From the NCBI GenBank assembly GCA_013397115.1, contig VWZW01002449.1, positions 186,001 through 250,000 on the forward strand: 64,000 bases of DNA. The letters run 5' to 3'. Each line of letters starts with the position of its first letter. The first letter of the stretch is position 1. The position numbers and the translations under genes were made by a program. Source of the stretch: Edolisoma coerulescens. Its lineage: Eukaryota > Chordata > Aves > Passeriformes > Campephagidae. Positions 12,688 through 24,493 of the stretch are shown here, piece by piece. The notes beneath the pieces are model-generated. The model saw nothing but the letters and a program-made list of their open reading frames with translations. It made no database searches and was not told the DNA's origin.

Positions 12688-13264
12688 TCCTTGTGGTGGG
12701 TTGATCTTGTCTGGCTGCCAGACTCCCACTTGGTCTTTCACTCCTCCTTCTCATCAGGACAGGGGGATAAAATAAGATGGAAAAGCTTGTGGGCTGAGAT
12801 GTAGCAGAAGCTGCATGTGGATGAAAACCACAGAGGAATTCAAACAGTACTTCCCATGAGCGGGCAGATGCCCAGAAACTTCTTGGAAAGCAGGTCCTCA
12901 GCACTCATAGTGGTTGTTTGGGAAGAAAAATGCTTTAGGTATGAACGCCGCCCACCTCCTTCTCCTTTCTCCCGTCTTTAGCTGATGATCATGGAGTCAT
13001 ATGATGTGGGACATCACTTTGTTCAGTTGGGTCAGCTGTCCCAGCTCTCTCTCCTCCAAATCTCTTGCCTATCCCCAGCCTACTGGCCTTTGGGGAAAGG
13101 AGAGGTTTGGAGAGATAGCCTTGATGCTGTGGAAGCCCTGGTGAGCACAGGTAAAACACTGTTGTGTTATCAACAGTGTTTTAGCCACAAGTGTGGAGCA
13201 CGGCACTGTACGGGCTGCTGTGACAAAAGCTTACTCCATCCCAGCCAGACCCAGGACAGCCTTG
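12688..13264 (-). mobile_element. Solo LTR, minus orientation (family shared with 24494-25045)
   Basis: The LTR body is 12694-13258. On the minus strand it begins TGTCCTGGGTCTGGCTGGG, resembling a widespread avian ERV LTR that normally starts TGTACTGGGTCTGG, and ends in AACCCACCA. Flanks TCCTTG (12688-12693) and GCCTTG (13259-13264) match at 5 of 6 bases and are best read as a mutated 6-bp target-site duplication. A perfect 13-bp inverted repeat lies inside at 13152-13164 and 13171-13183. No internal retroviral genes are adjacent. The (TTTC)n array starts seven bases beyond the duplication. Confidence 0.8.
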
Positions 13265-13267
13265 AAA

Positions 13268-13270
<3 letters not shown>

Positions 13271-13349
<79 letters not shown>

Positions 13350-13351
13350 TC
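13271..13351. repeat. (TTTC)n microsatellite, about 20 units
   Basis: About 81 bases of uninterrupted CTTT/TTTC tetranucleotide, a length typically polymorphic. ORFs crossing it encode only a run of Ser/Phe/Leu repeats and are artefacts of the repeat. Confidence 0.97.
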
Positions 13352-14671
13352 ATCTATGATGTTTCCTTCAGGGTGGCTTTTTTCAGTTCTTCAGACAAAG
13401 TAGTAATATATTTTCATTTTAATGCTTTTTCTGAGCTTTAGTAGATCTGACTAAAATCAGTTACACGGAAAATACTGGCCTCAGTGGTGTCTGGATATGG
13501 TCTTTTTGTCCTCCCTGTCAGGTCTAATATTTTTTTAATTACAAATCAGACTTTTATTTTAATTAGAAATTCTACAGGAGTATAAAGAATGAGCATAAAT
13601 ATTGAAAAGCATTCTATACTAGGAGATGGTGTTGCCTTTTGCAAAGCCATCTATGGTTTAACACAATATTATTCATATACAGATAAGTATCCTCTTTTCT
13701 GAGTTCAAAAATTTGCCATTTTCCACCAAGAAATACTGAAGCATTGGAACATATCAACAAATGAAAGTTCTATAGTAATTTAAAAGTACTCTGAACTATC
13801 TGAACTTAAATAAAATTTAAATCGTATTAAGAGTCAGTGAGTGTTGAAGTGTACCATGGTTATAATTTAATTAAGAAAAATGCTGATATATGTTCCCTGA
13901 TTCACTAATACAGCTGAAGTTGCTATGTATATTTACAATAACCTGGAAATCATGTGAGGACAAGATGGTTTGATGTCATGGGACACTTTTTAATCATAGC
14001 TGGGGCTTTGTTGTATCCTCATTAAATATGTGTGTGATCTTACACACAAAGAGATGAAAGTATTCACTACCTTTGTATCAAAGGAAAGAATTGAAGGTAG
14101 CCAACAGCAAGACATCACTTCACCAGATGAAGTACTGAGAAGACCTAAATACATCCACTATTTGCAAACACAAATGGGAAAAGTAAAACTCATGAAAATA
14201 GAGATTCATCTGAATAAATACTTTCTTCTGGAGAATGTTGACTGACAAAGTTCTGAGTTACATATGGAAGAACAATAAATATCCAGGTCAAGAGACAACC
14301 TCCTTTTTCTCATATCAATGAAAGAATGACAATGACATATCACCAAAGAGATTACCACTAGCAAGTTTCATTAGCAACGCCACGTTGCCTTTCTTGGGAC
14401 TTACCCACTACTGCATAATGTTTTGCTGTATAAACGCTCATATGGAGGGCCAATAGAACCACTCATGGAAAAAAACCACTGGTTTCAGTTACATTAAAAA
14501 AATTTCTTCTTCATACTGAGCAGGTGACTACAGCTACAAATTTACAAATCAATGAAAATGGAGAAGAACTTAACCCGCACTCTCCACATACAATCTATAT
14601 TTTACTGATGTGCACCTTGTCATTTTCCCAATCCTGGAATTTGATCATGTGATAAGTTCTCCGTCTTATAT
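13352..14671. other. Unique AT-rich non-coding DNA
   Basis: Nothing classifiable was found. A 71-codon ORF at 14030-14245 lacks a recognisable domain. Confidence 0.6.
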
Positions 14672-15053
14672 CTATGGTGTCACTGTTGTGCTGGGGATGG
14701 CGAGAGAAGAAACACGCGAAGTCTAAGGCTCAGGGATAAAAGGAAGCACTTTAATAATTTTCTAAAGGCTTTTATATGTAAGTTTGCAAAAGTGTGTTAA
14801 CTGGCATAAGGTAATTGGTCTTTTGGCTATCTACCCCTTGAGGGGATTGGCCAAATTCTAAGACACCTATTTCTAAATATTTTCTAGTTAGAACTATAAC
14901 AATACTGCAAAACAACCTGCAAGATAAAGGGATTAGTTTACAGAAACGTCTGTTTTCAGCTAGTGTCTGTGAGAAAGTAAAATGTCTCTCACAGACAGAG
15001 GCAGAAAGCTGGAAAATCTTTCTGCAACCCAGGTTTCAGCGTCCACACTATGG
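14672..15053 (-). mobile_element. Solo LTR, ERVK-like, minus orientation, exact 6-bp duplication
   Basis: The LTR body is 14678-15047 (370 bp) and is flanked by an identical hexamer CTATGG at 14672-14677 and 15048-15053. On the minus strand it starts TGTGGACGCTGAAACC and ends CAGTGACA, the canonical TG...CA termini. Also on that strand are a TATA box ACATATAAAAG (plus coordinates 14769-14779) and an ATTAAA signal (14750-14755). The two lie only about 20 bp apart, which implies a very short R region. A 6-bp duplication is typical of betaretrovirus-like (ERVK) integration. No gag, pol or env sequence adjoins it. Confidence 0.88.
14769..14779 (-). promoter_or_regulatory. TATA box of the ERVK-like LTR
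   Basis: Minus-strand ACATATAAAAG, positioned between the U3 part and the ATTAAA signal, would be the LTR core promoter pointing leftward. Confidence 0.5.
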
Positions 15054-18000
15054 AACTCGGGTCACAGGTGACTTTTGACACAATCTCCCAACGATAATGA
15101 AAATTTGAATTTATATCTCCTAAGTCATCTCTAAGTATTAATTGTAACCATGCAAAAATCTACTATTGTGAAATCAGCATTTTTTGGAGTAGAACACCTA
15201 CCTCTCATTCAACAGCACTATATTCCCAGAATTGAATATTTCACTATTAGCAAAGCAGAAATAAAACACTTCGGAGTTTTTAATGTGCCTTCCAATATAA
15301 ATCCTTTTCTTACAGCAGTTGGGATAGTCAGAATAAAATTACGTTTGGCAACAGAACATTTAAGGAATACATGTGTGAAAATGTTTATTTTCAAGGATCT
15401 TGAAGACTATTGATTATGCAACATAGCAGTCAACTAATTCTATGGAAAATGAGAGGTAAAAACACTGTGGGAAGTTCTCAGTAAGCAAGGAACCATATAA
15501 AACTTTTTATCATTTCGATCACTCAAAAAGTGAAAAATTGTATTCTACAGAAGTATTTTAATAAATCTGGGATAACCAATTTCTTCCAGAAAGGTTTCTG
15601 AAGGCAACATCTTAAAAGTAGATGAATATAAAGTTTAGGCCAACTTTTCTGCCCCTTCTAAAAGTTTCACCTACTTCATTCCTTCCAATGCCTCCCATCC
15701 ACCACTCTTCATAGCTGGTGCTAGTGGTAAATTTCATTGGAGGTAAAGAAAAGGACTCAGATTGGCCTCCCACATACCTTCAGAATTTTAAAAATAAGAC
15801 ATCAGCAGTACTGTGAGGAGATCATTGGATGAATGTCTTCAAAGAACAAAGTGGACATTTGTTTCTGCTTCCTACTTTTGCCAGTCAGCAGTGCTGTCCA
15901 AGCAGACAGATACCAAAGAAACAAACAAACAAAAAAAATCCCAAATACTTGATGATGACTTCTGAAAGATAAAATATTAAATTCTGACACCCCCATGCTT
16001 GGTTGATTCACACTATTCTATCTTATATTTGACAGTTTATCACCATTACGTATAAGAAAGACAATTTGTAGATATTTTGCATAATTGCTCATCTGCTTAT
16101 TCTGTGTCTTAGAAGAGATTGTATGATATTTTTCAATTTCTAAAGACTTTTAGAGAAATTAAAGTTATTCACAAGTAAGAATTGGCATGCTTGAAAATAT
16201 GACATTTGCTTGAAAAAGCAAAGTGCAGAATATGTCAGAAGCTGGGTTTGTCACCATCCTCCAGTGAGCAGCCTATGAACTAATTGGTAGATGGTAATGA
16301 ACAAATCAGTTGATCTCCGTTTCTTTCTTCATTCTTTGGCACTGTACTTCTCTCCATAAACTCTGTCCCTTTGATAATTAGTGACATTTTAATTTTCCAA
16401 ATAGAGGAATATGACCTAGAAGTTAAGAGAGTTTCAGAAGTTTACACTGCTGTCTCAAAGTTATATCCAGGACTAAAAGACAGATTATTTAACGTATTTA
16501 CATTATTTCAAAATCTAATCCTACCTGACACATTACCAAGAACAGAACAAAAGCCATCCTCTCTAAAACCCAATTAATTTTTTTAACAATGGAGGAGGGA
16601 GATTTTCATTTGGCTAAGAGGGGTGAAATCTGGTAAACTGGAGAGAAAGGAATACCACTACATAAAGTATATAACAGGAAAATTAAATCTAGCTGGTGTT
16701 AAAACCACTAAAGCTGAATTAAACTTGAAAAACATTTCTGTGTTTCATATATTTAAAATTGAGGGCATAATCTGAAATTGAACAATAGACATCCAGTAAA
16801 GAACCAAAACAGCCCAAGCAGAAAAATGGCTCAGGGAACAAAAATTATTTTTTCTTACTACTTCCTATTAGCAAACTCATTCAAATGCAGATACTCAAAA
16901 TAGCGGCTACACAGAGGATTCCACTCTGGGATAAGCCAAACTTACTTTTTTTCAGCTAAATATAACATCACATCTTTTCCCTTTAGCCCTAATAGACTAA
17001 TGACTGCTCAAAGCTGCAGTCATTTGCCTTATGATGAATGAGTTGCTGGCCTCCGTGTAACTCATAGTGATGGGAATCAGCACACAGAGACCATCACCAC
17101 AGCTGCTGTTAATTAACAGATTAATGATAATATAAAAAAAGATGAAGAAATGTGAAGGACTTGTGTTGCTGTGGTATCTTGTATAAACGTAGATAGACAA
17201 GTGGCTACCTTTTTATTACCCAGATAAGTGGAATGATTAAGGAAATTGAAAGAATAATCTGCTATATAACATACTCTGTGTGCATTCAAATGCTATCGAA
17301 AGTGAAATCTTGTCACTCAGGAGCTGTCTTCATAAATCATTGACAGATGATAGTAAATGTCCTCAGCAGTCAACATCTGAAGTGATTAATTTCTTCAACC
17401 TTGACTTATAGGCGATTTGCTGTAATTATGCTGAATACATGCCTGAAACACTGGCATGCATGTCATACATGTAGGTCCCAGTACTCCCCCTTGTTGCACC
17501 AATTTGGAGTCAATGAAAACTCTGTGAGAAAAAAATGGAAACCAGGGATGACCTCTTAAGGATTAGAAGCTGGCAAAACAATTGGTTTGTGGATAACTCT
17601 TTCCAGATTTCCCTAATGCAGTCAGAAGACACTGGGGATTCAACTGCTCATTTTTAGCTTTCTTCTTTTCTGCCAATTTCTTAAAAAAAAATCTAAGCAC
17701 TTTTCTTTCCCAACTAGTCTGTGTTGAATTTTCAAAGACATTCTGAAATTCAAATGTATCTTTGTCTGGAAAGAGTTCTCAGAAACTTTCAGACCCCTTC
17801 ACCCTCACACACAAATGCATGTATATATGCATTATATGCATTGGTGGGTCATCTTAACTCATGGCCAGAGACTTAACAGCTGACAAGAGGCTGGATTTCC
17901 TGTGGCAGACTCCCTACAGAAGTCTCCATGACATTATTCTAAATTAGGTCACCACAGTCAGGATCCACCTCCTTCACCCAGCTACCACACTGGTTTCTAG

Positions 18001-20984
18001 TACAATGAATAACTTAATCTCCCTGTCTCTCAGTTCTCGTATTTAGATTAGTCATACACCTTTTTTGTTTGGGTCATTCAAATCTAGACTGCAAAGTATT
18101 AAGGCACAAATACAGCACATTCAGCATAACTAGACCTTTATGTCAGCTAAGGCCTTCAGGTGCTTCTGCAGAAAAATAAAAGAAAAAAAATAATTAACAT
18201 CAGTGTGAATGGATTCTCTCAGTATAGTATGCAGCAAATTCTGAAAGTTTAATAATCTTCATATTTTCACGAGAAGACAATGCTGTCTTTTGTGTTGGGT
18301 GTCAAACTTCAAATAAGATGAGAAACAACAGGACAAAAGGTAAGAGGGAAAGGACTAGATTTAAGATGTAACTTGCTGACTGTCAGCATTTTAAGCCACT
18401 CCTTCCATTATCTCCAAACTCATTAGTGATTGTCCTGACTTATGCAGCTGTAATTAATATTTGTTTCCTGCAGTCTTTCCCGCTTGATTCGCTGTAGGTC
18501 CCTATCTCCCATATTCTGTAAGCAAGTTAAGCAGTTTGTCTGAGGTGATGTGAAGGCTCCAGCTTGTTTTCAATGTGGAACATCCCTTTATAGCTCATTC
18601 ACTGTTGGGAGAGAGGGGCTAGTTGGGGTAATAAGGAAGTATGAGGATTTTAATTGCTGAACAATTATTACTAGCATAGCTGGCAAAACATAACTCTCTG
18701 AAGGATTTTGGAGAAACATTAAAAATCTATGTGCAAAAGTAGCCAATATGAAGTGTTCTAGGCTCTACAAAATTATTTTGGTACTAAAATAATTAAAGGG
18801 CACTTTTGGGTATGGATGAAAACAGTACTTTATAAGGAAAATAAATTGCCACTTTTTTAAATTGCTGAATTAAAAAAAATCATAACAAACAAAACCCCTT
18901 ATACTTGATTGAAAACACTGTCATTTTGTGTAACTTAGAATTATTGAAGTAATAAACTTGAAATGGGGAATTAGGTAATCTTTATGGCACTGTTACTGTT
19001 TTGTTCACAAGAGGTTTTTTAGACATACATTTTAAAAATACAATGTAGTTAATAACTGCTTGATTTTTGTTACCCTTGTTAATTTTGGTAATTAAAGTTT
19101 GTGTCCTGAAATGTAAAATAATACCTTTGCGATGCAGGAAGAATTTCCACATAAACTGTGATGAATCACTTTTATATCAGGTAGCTGTTTTCCAGAAGAA
19201 AATTTGGGATTACAGAGGAAGAAAACACTCATGCTGTACTATATACTTCACACAAAGTAAAAGAAGGACCAAAATTTTCTGTGGTTGTAACAACATATTG
19301 TCTGCTTAGATGCCAAATTTAGATGTAGAGATTTGCAATTAAACATTATAGCCAATTAAGTGCAAATAACAAATTCTGTCTATCAAAAATTAGAATGAGA
19401 TCTATGCCCAGACCCTCTCCTATGATTCTTAAAGGCTGTTCAGGTGAATGAAGTGCTGCATGCTGGTGAATCCACCCTGGTTTAAAGGAAATCACACATC
19501 TTCTTATTCTCAGAACTGTGACTGTTATGCACTATACTGAGAAGGAAATCACTTATGTGATACTGTCAGAAAGACTGGCAATTAGAGTCTGCTTTAGTGT
19601 CTTAATACTCTTTCTGTCAAGATAATTATCAGTTGTGTTCTTAAGTTCCTTTAATACAGGCCCAATTTTGCAGGAGCTCACAATCCAGATTCGCTGAGAC
19701 TCATTACAGGCCAAAATGATCCTAAATTTTAGTTGAATCTATTTTAATATTCTAGATCTTTGGAAAGGAAGAATAAATAGAAGCAGTGGCTTAGAATACC
19801 TTTTGGACACTGAGTTCTGTTCTACCTTGTGTTTCTGTTTGGCAAGTGATGTCACTTGTAGAAAGAGAGAAGCCATTTCCTAAACAGTATAAGACAGCAA
19901 TAATAAAGATGAAATAGAAAGATGTCTCAATTAATGTCATTTTGTCAGTTTTTATCAAGTATTTCAGAACTGACTTGCAGAAGTGGTAGTCAAACTGGTT
20001 TCCTATAGCTCCTTGTGCTTGCATATCTTTTTTTTGGCAACAGCACAGTGAGATATTTGTCCATGCAACAAGTAATCTGATTAGATAGGAAAGGAATTGT
20101 CACATAGATCAAATTCTTTGCCAACTATTACTTCTTTGGTGAGAACACAAAGTTTTTCCTTTGCATTTTTTTACAGCATCACATCTGATTGCTGTGATGA
20201 AATCCATTCTGGTTTGATTCTGGTGTCTGTGGCTTTTTTCAGAAGTAGTACATGAGTTTTCTTCTGTTTTGTCAACCAAAAGAAAAACAAGTGGGTTTCA
20301 GCTGCAGGTTTCAGCTGCAACTATTTTGTACAAAGATTATAGAATTGATCTTGGAAGCAGTTGGGCATGGTGCTGCCGAGGTTTAAGATTAAATTTCCTA
20401 TTGAATATGATGGAGCTGTTAAAAAATTAACATTGGGCATAATACAATCACAATGCCTTAAACAACATAGTAATTACATTGATGGATTGCAGAGCTCTTC
20501 TTAGCAGACACAAAATATAAAAACTATACTCAGATGGCATTGTTTGAGTTTAAAATAACAAAAATTGATCATTAGCAAACCCCACAAAAAAAAAAAAAAT
20601 CAGATTCCTCATATTAAACTTTAGGACAGGACTCTATAACCTCATGCTTTTCCTAGTTGTAATACATTGAAGTAGATTAAATGGGGTTTAAAAATATCAC
20701 AGTTTGATAGACAATGATCAGATAAAGAGCTTCACAAGAATCCTGTTCTAAGCTTCAGAAGTTGTTTTATTTAAAAGTTCAGTGTGACTTTCATCACCTG
20801 TCTCATCCTTTTGCTTTCAATAGCTCAAGGCATGATCATTGCCTCCCTGAACAAGTTCCTTCTGGTAGCAAGTGTTCGATGAGTCTTATCGTCTTACTCA
20901 TCTTATCATCAGATCCCTGACACCAAGTCCAACTGATGACTAATTATTAGTGGCAATCCTCAGGCATTGATTCAGAGAATAGTA
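15054..20984. other. Unique AT-rich non-coding DNA, possible conserved elements
   Basis: No gene was recognised. A 68-codon frame ending at 16577 is preceded by CCAAATAG, a weak splice acceptor, and is not convincing. Repeat-free stretches near 17270-17470 and 18370-18640 contain developmental-type binding-site words and may be conserved non-coding elements. The rest shows no classifiable repeat apart from a 13-bp tandem duplication at 20294-20319. Confidence 0.5.
20294..20319. repeat. Perfect 13-bp tandem duplication
   Basis: GGTTTCAGCTGCA occurs twice head to tail (20294-20306 and 20307-20319). Each unit contains the E-box/palindrome CAGCTG. Confidence 0.9.
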
Positions 20985-21490
20985 GGGTTTAACATCTCTA
21001 TTAATGTCCTGCATGATGGAATGGCATGCACTCCCGGAAAGGTCATGGATGACAGCAAACTGAGGTGGGTGTCGTCCATAGAGTGGAGGTCAGGGCTACT
21101 ATTGAGATGGACCTTGGCAGACTGGAGAAATGAGCTGCCAGAAACCTCAGGTGAGTCAGTAAAGGTAAATGCAGAGTCCAGAATTCCTGATGAAAAATTC
21201 AAATGTGTAAGTAGCACATCACTGTAGCAAAGACAGCCACCTGTATCTTGGGCTGTATTGGCCAGAGCATAGCTATTAAAGAAAGCCGTTCCTCATCTCT
21301 CCTTAGTACTTGCAAATTGCATCTGGACTACAATGTCCAGTTTTGGTCTCCCCAGGAGAGTAAAGAAACTGATGTCCTGGAATGAGCCCAGGGACAAGCA
21401 ACAAAGATGACTGGTGAGCTGGAGTACATGATGGACAAGGATGTATTAAAAGAGTTCAGCTTGTTCAGTCCACAGAAAAGAAGGCAAATA
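20985..21490 (+). mobile_element. CR1 LINE fragment, heavily decayed ORF2 3' part
   Basis: The beginning matches CR1 ORF2 downstream of the PQGS motif (AACATCTCTATTAATGTCCTGCATGATGG). The later part matches its C-terminal region, where the sequence around 21320-21420 parallels the CR1 segment 'ctggagtgctgtgctcaattttggtctcc' found at 39573-39601 of this window. Spacing within 21150-21310 is irregular, which suggests indels. The copy stops short of the 3' tail, and an A-rich tract follows about 90 bp later. Stops and frameshifts abolish coding capacity. It is more diverged than the copy at 38595-40074 and presumably older. Confidence 0.75.
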
Positions 21491-24400
21491 AAAGCAGCTA
21501 ACTTGCCATCCCCCCTTATGTAATTTGATTATTTCTAGTTTTCAGTTCCTCTAGAAATTCCTGAGGAAATACTATCACAAAAAAAAAAAAAAAGAAAAAG
21601 AAAAAAACCCCAAAAGAAAACAAAAACCTCCAAGGAAAAACAAAAAAAGCCTGAGAAGGTTGTGGAAGGTTTTTTTGCTTTAAATTCTTTGATCTAAAAG
21701 CATTTGGGAAATTCAATTGGCCCATTAGTGATTAGATTAGAAGGGGAAATCCAATTTCTATAGTAGAAAACAGGTAAACTTAATTTTTTCACTAAGATTA
21801 TATTTTTCCTTCTCTCTTACCTATGGACAAACTCAGCCTGACACCTAAATAGCATTGTTCTTACTTGCTTGTCCTTTGCCAGTTTTGTGATTGTGATTCC
21901 TGAGGCTACCAGGTTAGTTCCCTTAATTCCCCTGTAATACTTGCCCACGATTCTTTGCCTTGGCTTGCAAACTCCATTGACATAAGTTGGTTTTATATGC
22001 AAAAGTTCTAAACCTCAATCTTCATGAAATTTTATTATTCATGAGACTGGAACAAGTAATATATGTCAGCCACCCAATTAGTCTCCTTTAATGCACTTTT
22101 CAATTGCAATGATGTTGCAACAGCTCATTGCAGAGTTAATGGGGCTGAGTGCAGCAAGCAGGCACAAACAGCTTGGAAAGGATTCTCTCCTCCAAAAGTT
22201 AATTTCTCCGTGTGGAGCTTATTTCCTGTATATTACCACTTGTTCTTCCTAATCCAGCTGGAAAATTCCTCAATAATTCCTCTGTCATTTATTAAAATTT
22301 GTAAGTGTAAATATTATCTGCAAGCTCCAGTTGCAGTAGGAAACCTGAAGTAACTGAATACTCACATAATCTTTTGCCACACCAAAGGGTTAAATGTTTG
22401 GATAGATCCAAAACATCAGTACCATGATAAAGTTAGTTCTTAAGAAGTCCTAAACTCCAGCATTGAATTTTTTATACGTGGTAGACTAGTTCATAGGACA
22501 AGAAATCTCACTTTTATGACAAGTTTTTTCCTTTTCTCTACTCTGACATCCTTAATCACTCAAATCGGTACAATTAATTGATGAAATATCAGAATGAAAG
22601 AGATTTCCACATCAACAACATAGTAAATGAAGAGTCATAGGGTCTCAGCAGCATTATAGTCAAAACAAAAATATTCTGAAACAATTGGTTAGAAGAAATT
22701 AGGAGTGATGATCAACTTAGTAGAGCAACAACTTGTTCTCTTTTTGATGAATAATTAACAGAGAAAACAGACACAGAGACACACAGAGACAGAAGAAAAA
22801 CTGAAACAACTTTTAATCTTGTAAAAATACATCTCTAGATAAATACTGAATTGAAGTCTCATCATGTTTGTTCTAAGATAGAAGAGCCATGGAATTTCCT
22901 CAGGAAAAAGCAGACTTCTCATTAAAACAGCAATGACATTTTCCAAACTGACAGCTGGGCTGTGTGATGTAGTTCACTGGTGCTTGTGGAATTTTTTAAG
23001 GTACTGGGATACTGTAAAAATATTGTCTCCCAATCTTATAATTTGTATTTTCATAGGCTATTGTTATTCACAGTTTCATGGAATAAAATGAAATAAAATA
23101 AATTCCTGTTACTTTGTTTTAATTTGTTTGGTTGGTCATTTTTTTATCTGTAATTGACTTTTATTTCAAATTAAAATGTTGGGTATTTCTTTCATACTTC
23201 ATGAGGAAGAAAAACTGATCCTCTCTAAGTCTTCATTAGTGTGCTTATATTTAAAATAAATTTAGGCATTGATTTTAGTGACCTTATTTTTCCTTTAAGT
23301 TTTGAAGTGTCTTTTAGTGCATGATTGAGCTGTAGTTCCAGAGCTGCAGAGATTCCAATTAGACTCTCCTTTTTTTCTCATACACTGATTAACTGCTTAG
23401 AAGCACCCATCATCCCTGACCCAGGTGGAGGTAGATATCAAAATCTAGAGGCTACATTATCTTAGGCTAACTGTGATCTGTAACAGATAATTTCCTGTCC
23501 ATCTTTCCATCTGCTGAGTGGGAAATGGGAAAATTGGGTAGCTTAGAAAAGTCAGTGGATGCTTTAACATCCAACTGCAGAGATCAGAACCAGACCACAA
23601 GCACAGAAATGATACATAAAAAGAAACTCCGATTTGTTCAGATAGTTGCTGTCTTCCAGGTGTACCAGAAATCAATAGGCCTTTTATTTTTGTAGGCTGG
23701 GATCTGTCTCACTTCACTTTAACAGTTTAAGCAATTAATCCAAACAAATTGCCCCAGGTTCCTTTGCAGTCCAGTGAAAGACAGATCCAAAACCCCCATT
23801 TTAAGATTTTCATTAAAGGCAAGTGGGATGAATCCCCTTTTAGAGATGGCTTTATTTCATCATGGACAAGGAAAACCCACACAATTAGCTTATAAGAGAC
23901 ACTTAATTCTTTCATAAGGCTGAAGTTGGAGACAAGAATGTCCTCCCTTCATAAGTATATGTTGTCTGACTTCCATCACTTTACCTGTAACATGCTCCTT
24001 TGCAGTTTTCAGATTCTAACCCTGATTCCTTGAAGTGGTTCATTTATATCAGATCCACAAAACTGGCAATTTTCCATAGACTTTTCAACTGTCAATGTGG
24101 TGCAATAAAATAAGATTGGGGAAAAACTCCTCAAATTTCTACTTCAGTTCACAGATTACTCTCTTCTTGTGGGCAGACACAACTTGTTGCTTCCACAGGA
24201 AACAAGGGGTTTTTAATACAGAAAACAGTTGAAAAAATTAGGATGAAAACCATACAATTCTTCATAGCATGTGGCTGAAATAATTGCCACAAAGCTTTGT
24301 TCTGCTATCTGCTTCTTTTTGTATTTCAGACTAATTTAGGGGCCCACTGACTTACACTGAATTTTATGCAGACACAGGGACATTAAAGAAAACAGAGCTG

Positions 24401-24493
24401 TTCTTGTGGTCTTACATATTAATATTAACGATTTCCCTATTGACCAAGATGGATAGATTGGACTTCTTCAGTATAAAATTATATTTTTCTGTG
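21491..24493. other. Unique non-coding DNA, possible conserved element
   Basis: Contains the A-rich tract at 21579-21648. The stretch at about 22040-22350 is repeat-free, with AATTAG, CAATTGCAATGATGTTGCAA-like and AGTTAATG words, and looks like a conserved non-coding element. The 96-codon ORF over it has no known domain. Nothing else was recognised. Confidence 0.5.
21579..21648. repeat. A-rich low-complexity tract
   Basis: A 15-base A run is followed by AAAAG and AAAAC imperfect repeats. It lies about 90 bp downstream of the CR1 fragment ending near 21490 and is not a CR1 tail, because CR1 lacks poly(A). Confidence 0.8.

Noticed and set aside
12985..13441. ORFs with long Ser/Phe/Leu runs
   Set aside because: They are translations of the (TTTC)n microsatellite and of LTR sequence.
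16371..16577. Charged 68-codon frame as an exon
   Set aside because: The acceptor-like CCAAATAG has a poor pyrimidine tract, no donor is required by the frame, and no homologous family was recognised.
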